Assembly: GCA_010093485.1 (NCBI GenBank)
Contig: MU001505.1
Coordinates: 1,391,375-1,455,374, forward strand
From: Karstenula rhodostoma CBS 690.94
Taxonomy: Eukaryota; Ascomycota; Dothideomycetes; Pleosporales; Didymosphaeriaceae
Reading direction: 5' to 3'
DNA: 64,000 nt
Both the position numbers and the translations under genes were made by a program. The notes under the pieces were generated by a model. It did not search any database. It saw only the letters and a program-made list of their open reading frames with translations, and had not been told where the DNA came from. Of the stretch, positions 58,951 to 64,000 are shown piece by piece (the first letter of the stretch is position 1; each line of letters opens with the position of its first letter).

Positions 58951-61900
58951 TATAGCTACTATTTACTTTATTAATAATTAGAACCTTCTACTTACTAGTT
59001 CTTTTAAAAAAGTAACTATAGAAGACTAAGTTAAAGTAGGAATATAAACTCTACTTATCTTAAAAATAAAGAATTACTTAATTAAAAATATTCTTTATAA
59101 TAAGAATAAGAAATAATTAGAGAATCTACTACTTAAAGATATTAAAGTAGTTAAGAACTTTTATATAAATATTATCTTAAAAGCTTAATTTAAAAAAGTT
59201 AGTATTTAGTATTTTAGTTTAAATAATACCCTAAGGATTAGAATAATTAAATAAAGTATTATAATAGTAAAACTATAGTATAAGTATAACTTTATTTTTT
59301 TAGAATATAAGTTTATATACTTTTATCCTACTATTATAAATATAATTTAACTATTTAAGCTATTAAGAGAGAATATCTCCCGCTTAAATAGTAAAGAACT
59401 ATAGTATAAGTAATTAGAATACTTTAGAAAAAAAGCTTTATAAGCTCTAGTTTCTAGTATATATAGTATATTAATTAAAGGAATATAATAATAAAAATAT
59501 AAGTACTATATTATTATATATATAAATAAGGTAATTTTATAATAACTATATAAGTATTTATTATATCTATTCTACTATATTATATAGGACCTATTTAATA
59601 TAAAGTAAGAATAAATACTTAAATTCTAGATTCTTATAATAAAGGAAGAATTTAGTAAGAAGTTCTATAATTTTAATCTATAAAAAAAAATACTTTTAGA
59701 AATTCTATAATTAATAAAATACCTATTAACTTTTATAAAGAATAAGTACTAGCTCTTAATTATATAAATCTAGAAGAGTAATAATATAGTAATATTCCTA
59801 TAATAAGGGATATTATAATATAAAAAATAAGTAATTAAAAAAAAATTATAATTAACCCTTTATTACCTTATATATATAAAACTAATAGTTTAGTAGAGTA
59901 AGCTAAAGAAAAGCTAATTAAATAAATAGTAAAAATAAGGTCTAGTATAAATCTACTAATAAAGCTATAGCTAGAGATTATAAATATAGTAGTTTAGCTA
60001 TATAATATAAGTCTAAGTATAGTATATAGTTTCTAATTATTAAATAAAGTATTAGATAGATAGTTCTAATAATACTTTTAGTACTATAAGCCTATAATTA
60101 TATAATATATAATAGTAAATCTCTATCTAGACTAAAGTAGGATTTATATCTATAAATACTAAGTATATCCTCTAATAAAGGATTATAAAGCTAGATATAA
60201 TAGAAAAGAATTTAAAATAAATTTAAAAGCTTATATTAGGTATTTAGTAGGCTATTAAGCTTCTAATATCTATAAAATATAAATTCCTATACTTAATTAA
60301 ATAATTATAACTAAGAATATTATATTTAATAAGAAATTTTTTTACTAAGGAGTATATAAAGTTAAGCTTCTAAAAGTAAAAACTTTAAAAATTATAGAAA
60401 GTATTTATAAAAATAAAATTAGTAATCTAAAAGATATATTTAATATAATTAATTTTACTTCTAGCTTAAATAAGTATATAAGTATTATAAGAATTAAGAA
60501 TATTAAGTAACTACTTAGGGGTAAAGAATTAGAATAAATAGATTTTAAAGATAGCTAGCTAAGAAATTAAAAAGTAATAATACTAACTACTATATAAATT
60601 ATAGGTATAGCTAGCTAGTAGCTAGAGATTTATATAGACTAAGATTTAAATATAGGACTTATAACTCTAGATATAATACTATAGCTAGATATTATAAAGA
60701 CTAATTAGTATAATTAAAAAGATACTAGGAGCTACTAGAATTAAAATTTAACTAGAAGAACTAGTAAACTAGAGCTTTAAAATAATACTTTTTTAAAGTA
60801 GGAGCTTTAAAACCCTATTACTATTTTTTAACTTAGTAGAACTAACTCTATAATACTATATAAAGTAGGAAATTTACTAATAAACTAAAGATAATAGTAT
60901 ATCTTTCCTATAATAAATAGGGTAAATAGATAACTTTAAAAAAAAATACCTAAAATTAACTAACTAATAAATAGATATTTACTAGTTTAAAAGTTAAGAT
61001 AATAAAATATAGATTATAATAATTAATTAAAAAGTAAATTAAATTTTAGTATATATATAGTAATAGTAGATTTATTTTTAAAGAATAGTTTCTAGATTAA
61101 CTTTATATATATATTTATACTAGAAGTAGATAAAATCTAGAATAAATATAAAAGCTATAAAATACTAAATATAGTAGTTATAGTAGCTATACTTAAAAAA
61201 CTAAAACTAGTAATATTACTAGCTTATCTATATAAAGATAAGCTACTAATAGAAATAATATTCTAGAAATATCTACTTTTCTATTCTTTAGGAAAGCTAT
61301 TTAAGTAAGCTATAATTAAAGAAATTACTACTTTATAGTAGAAAGAAACTTAGATAAAATTATTCTAATTATAAGTAATAGAATATCTACTCCTATTAAA
61401 ATAAGTATTTATATATAAGCTTATTTAGGATAATTAGTTTAAAAACTATAAAGTTTATATTATAATTAAAGGGGACTTTTAACTAAAAAATACTTTATAC
61501 TTAACTTATACTATTATACTTATAGTAAGGTTATTCTAAATAGTAATAATAATTACTATAAAGTTTAACTTTAAAATTAAATAATATAATATTATAGAAG
61601 TATTCTTAAATACTATAATTATAATAGATAACCTTATAACCTATAAACTTCTAAATAGGTTTAAGATACTAGGAATATATATAAAATTAAATTAAGTTTT
61701 TTATTATTTAAAAAACTTACTACTTCTCTAATATAAAGAGTTTTCCTATTTACTTAAAGCTAAAGGGCTTAAAGCTTTAAAGAAAGAGCCTTATTTATTC
61801 CTTTCTAAAAATTAAAAAATTCTAGTACTATTCTATATAAATAATATACTACTTCTATATTATAATAATTATAGAGAGTAAGCTTAAATACTATAGAATA

Positions 61901-62850
61901 AAGTTATAAATAAATATAAAATTAAAAATAAGGGACTAGTTAAGTAGTTTCTTAAAGTATAAATAATTAAAGACTAAGATATTTAGATAATTATACTTAT
62001 ATATAATATATATATTAATAAAATTATAAATAAATTTAAACTTTATAAAGCTAGTAGCTTTCTATCTATTTCTCTCTTAATTAATAAGTTTAAAAAAAGT
62101 AAAAGAAAAGTATTACTATAATAGATTAAAAGCTATTAAGAGAAGGTTAGATTAGTATTATATATAATAATTATACTATAATTAAATATTATATTTACTA
62201 TATTAAAGCTATCTTTCTTCCTTATTAATCTAAATATAAAGTATAAAGTAGTAGTTATTTAAATAATTCTATACCTTTATAAAATATACTAGAAAGTAAT
62301 TTAGTTTAGTAGATATAATAGTCTAGACCTACTTATCTATAGAGATATATTTTTTATAGATAATCTATTAATAAGATAATTATTTTATAAGTATATTATT
62401 TTACTATTTAGTAGGGCTATTTTATAGAAAGTAGCTTACTAAAATATAATTATAACTTTAACTATAAAAGTAGAGCTTCTTACTTTAAAGTATATAAGTA
62501 AAAAAGTAATAGCTTTAAAGTACTTCTTTATTAAGTTTATACTAGACTTAGAATTACTCTAGTAAATCTACTATAATAACTAGTAGATAATTAGACTAGT
62601 AATTAGAAAAAATAAGTAGATTATTATATACCTTTACTATATTAATATCTAGAATATATAGCTAAAATAAGAGTATAGAAAAGAATTATTTAAAGTCTTA
62701 TATTTTAAAATAAGTAAAATACCTATAGATAGTTTAATAAAGATACTATTAAAGTAGTAATTTACTAGATTTATATAGCTATTTAATCTTTAAGATATAA
62801 GTTTTATAATTATAGATATAGAAAAAGTAAAGTAAGTAAAAATTTATTAA

Positions 62851-64000
62851 ATTTAATTATAAAAAGGAATTTTTAACTAAAGACTAAAAGAAAAAGAAAA
62901 GAAAAATAAAAAAATCTATTTTACTTAAATATATTAAATATTTAATTAAAGAGCTTATAAAACTAAGTATACTACTATACTTTAAATATATTAAAGCGCC
63001 TAATATATCTATATCTAAAGCTACCCTAATTATAAATAGAAAATTTCTTAGCTTTAAAAAACCTATTATAATTATATAGATACTTTTTAGGGTAATTAAA
63101 GTTAGGCTACTATTAATCTATACTATAATAGCTAATATTTAGGCCTATCTTATAGAGCTATTATAAAGTATAGTACTTATAAAAAGTAAGTATATTATAT
63201 TTAAAAATATATATAGCCTCTTATAAGCCTACCTCTTAGTTATCTATAAAGTAGACCTACTAGAAAGTAGGTAGAGTAGGGATAGAAGTAGTAGAAGTAG
63301 AGATAAAAATAGAAAAAATAAAAATAAAAGTAAAAATAAAAATAAATAAAAGTAGAATAAAAATAGATAGAGATAGAATAAAAGTAGGTAAAGTAGAAAT
63401 AAAAGTAAATAAAATAAAAAAAAAGCTAGTTATTAAATTAAATTTTTATAAAAATATAAAATAGATTTTTTAACTTTTATTTTAATTCTTTAGTATAGCT
63501 TAAATATACTACTATAGATAATTAACCTTATAAGCCTAAATATAGTTAGTAAGAATCTAAGTAATAAAAAAGATAAAAGAAATTTATATTAAAATTTAAA
63601 TTATTATAGTATAAAATAAAGTATATTATATATATAGCTAAGAATAGTAAACTATAATAATTAGTAAAACTTAAATAGATAAGTAGAAAATTTCGCTTAT
63701 ATTAGTTTATATAAATATATATAATAGTAAAAGTAATAGCTTATTTACTAGTTTATAATATTATAGTAAAGGCTATCTAATCTACTACTTAAAGTACTTA
63801 TTAAGTAGCTAAAATAATTTAATAGCTAAATAGTTCTAATATACTCTTCTTCTATAACTAGAGGAGTATATAATACTAATAAAAAAGCTTAGCTAAAAAT
63901 ATAGAAAATAGGCTAAGTAGAAAAATAACTAAATTAATAAGTTATTTAAGAAATTATAGTAAATCTTTTAGTAATAGTTATTTATTTAACTTTAAGTCTC
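62851..64000 (+). other. Copia-3 3' accessory region (incomplete)
   Basis: Matches 14167 onward and 47581 onward; the purine-rich run at about 63255-63425 is longer and more degenerate than in Copia-1. Cut by the window end. Confidence 0.6.

Larger units (their letters stand above)
56180..62850 (+). pseudogene. Copia-3 gag-pol polyprotein, split by inserts
   Basis: Continuous with Copia-1 after removal of 56396-57701, 58313-58463 and 58808-58950. Protease near 58787 and beyond 58963, pre-integrase near 59370, integrase to about 60480, reverse transcriptase about 61060-61900 with the active site read as Phe-Tyr-Ile-Asn-Asn-Ile near 61835, RNase H about 62460-62850. Frame otherwise as in Copia-1, with more TAA/TAG and more Leu-to-Phe and Ala-to-Thr type changes. 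Inactive. Confidence 0.83.
55762..64000 (+). mobile_element. Copia-3: Ty1/copia element, runs off window
   Basis: 5' LTR at 55762-55968, then the same gag-pol and 3' accessory region as Copia-1. The window ends within the accessory region, by comparison with Copia-2 about 430 bp before the 3' LTR should start. It is the most RIPped of the three long copies: almost no CG in the coding part, and many CT and CC also changed. It contains three later insertions: a hAT-type element in gag and two R2 copies in the gag/protease section. Confidence 0.88.

Noticed and set aside
1..64000. Mitochondrial genome, because of the very low GC
   Set aside because: Content is nuclear-type LTR retrotransposons and hAT elements with dinucleotide-specific decay; no rRNA, tRNA or respiratory genes.

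Overview
The window is a gene-free block of nuclear DNA packed with transposons, most likely from a filamentous ascomycete (Pezizomycotina). The sequence is extremely AT-rich. The dinucleotides CA and TG are almost absent and TA is greatly over-represented, while many CT, CC and some CG are kept. That is the mark of repeat-induced point mutation (RIP, CpA to TpA on either strand). It has removed nearly every ATG and turned CAG, CAA and TGG codons into TAG or TAA. I see no intact host gene, tRNA, rRNA or CRISPR array. The species call is inference; no host gene is available to place it.

Recognisable proteins survive as frames whose stops are nearly all TAG/TAA and whose catalytic residues carry G-to-A or C-to-T changes (RT YLDD read as YLNN, protease DSGA read as N-x-S-x, zinc-knuckle C and H read as Y). 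On this basis the window holds: six Ty1/copia copies or fragments of one family with ~206-bp LTRs (328-3626 minus; 3627-4651; 8712-15937; 32295-34284; 42179-49347; 55762 to the window end); a Ty3/gypsy element on the minus strand (Gypsy-1, 6887-24370); a second minus-strand gypsy (Gypsy-2, 24443-32290); two minus-strand gypsy gag/protease pieces (Gypsy-X, 4652-5510 and 34582-36815); a plus-strand gypsy (Gypsy-3, about 51321-55761); two hAT elements with recognisable transposase ends (18020-19786 minus; about 49348-51320 plus); a hAT-type non-autonomous element (56396-57701); and a TA-flanked Tc1/mariner-like non-autonomous element (40283-41127).

Two high-copy families without a recognised coding region are the best candidates for something undescribed. 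R1 is a ~1.25-kb retroposon with a poly(A) tail, 9-11-bp target-site duplications and a perfect palindrome at its 5' end (four copies, all apparently full length). R2 ends in a TA-rich terminus, makes 9-14-bp target duplications and occurs as sixteen copies: four full-length (~1.3 kb) copies and a series of 105- to 250-bp copies truncated at one end only, plus one cut by the window start.

The elements are nested. The integrase of Gypsy-1 can be read continuously only after removing, in order, an R2, an R1 carrying another R2, and a Copia that itself sits in the tail of an R2; the same gypsy also took a hAT and a second R1. Target duplications at most junctions confirm the order. Such gene-free RIPped clusters are typical of centromeric, pericentromeric or subtelomeric DNA in these fungi; which applies here cannot be decided from sequence alone. 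Two runs of ten N (17027-17036, 47307-47316) are assembly gaps of arbitrary size.
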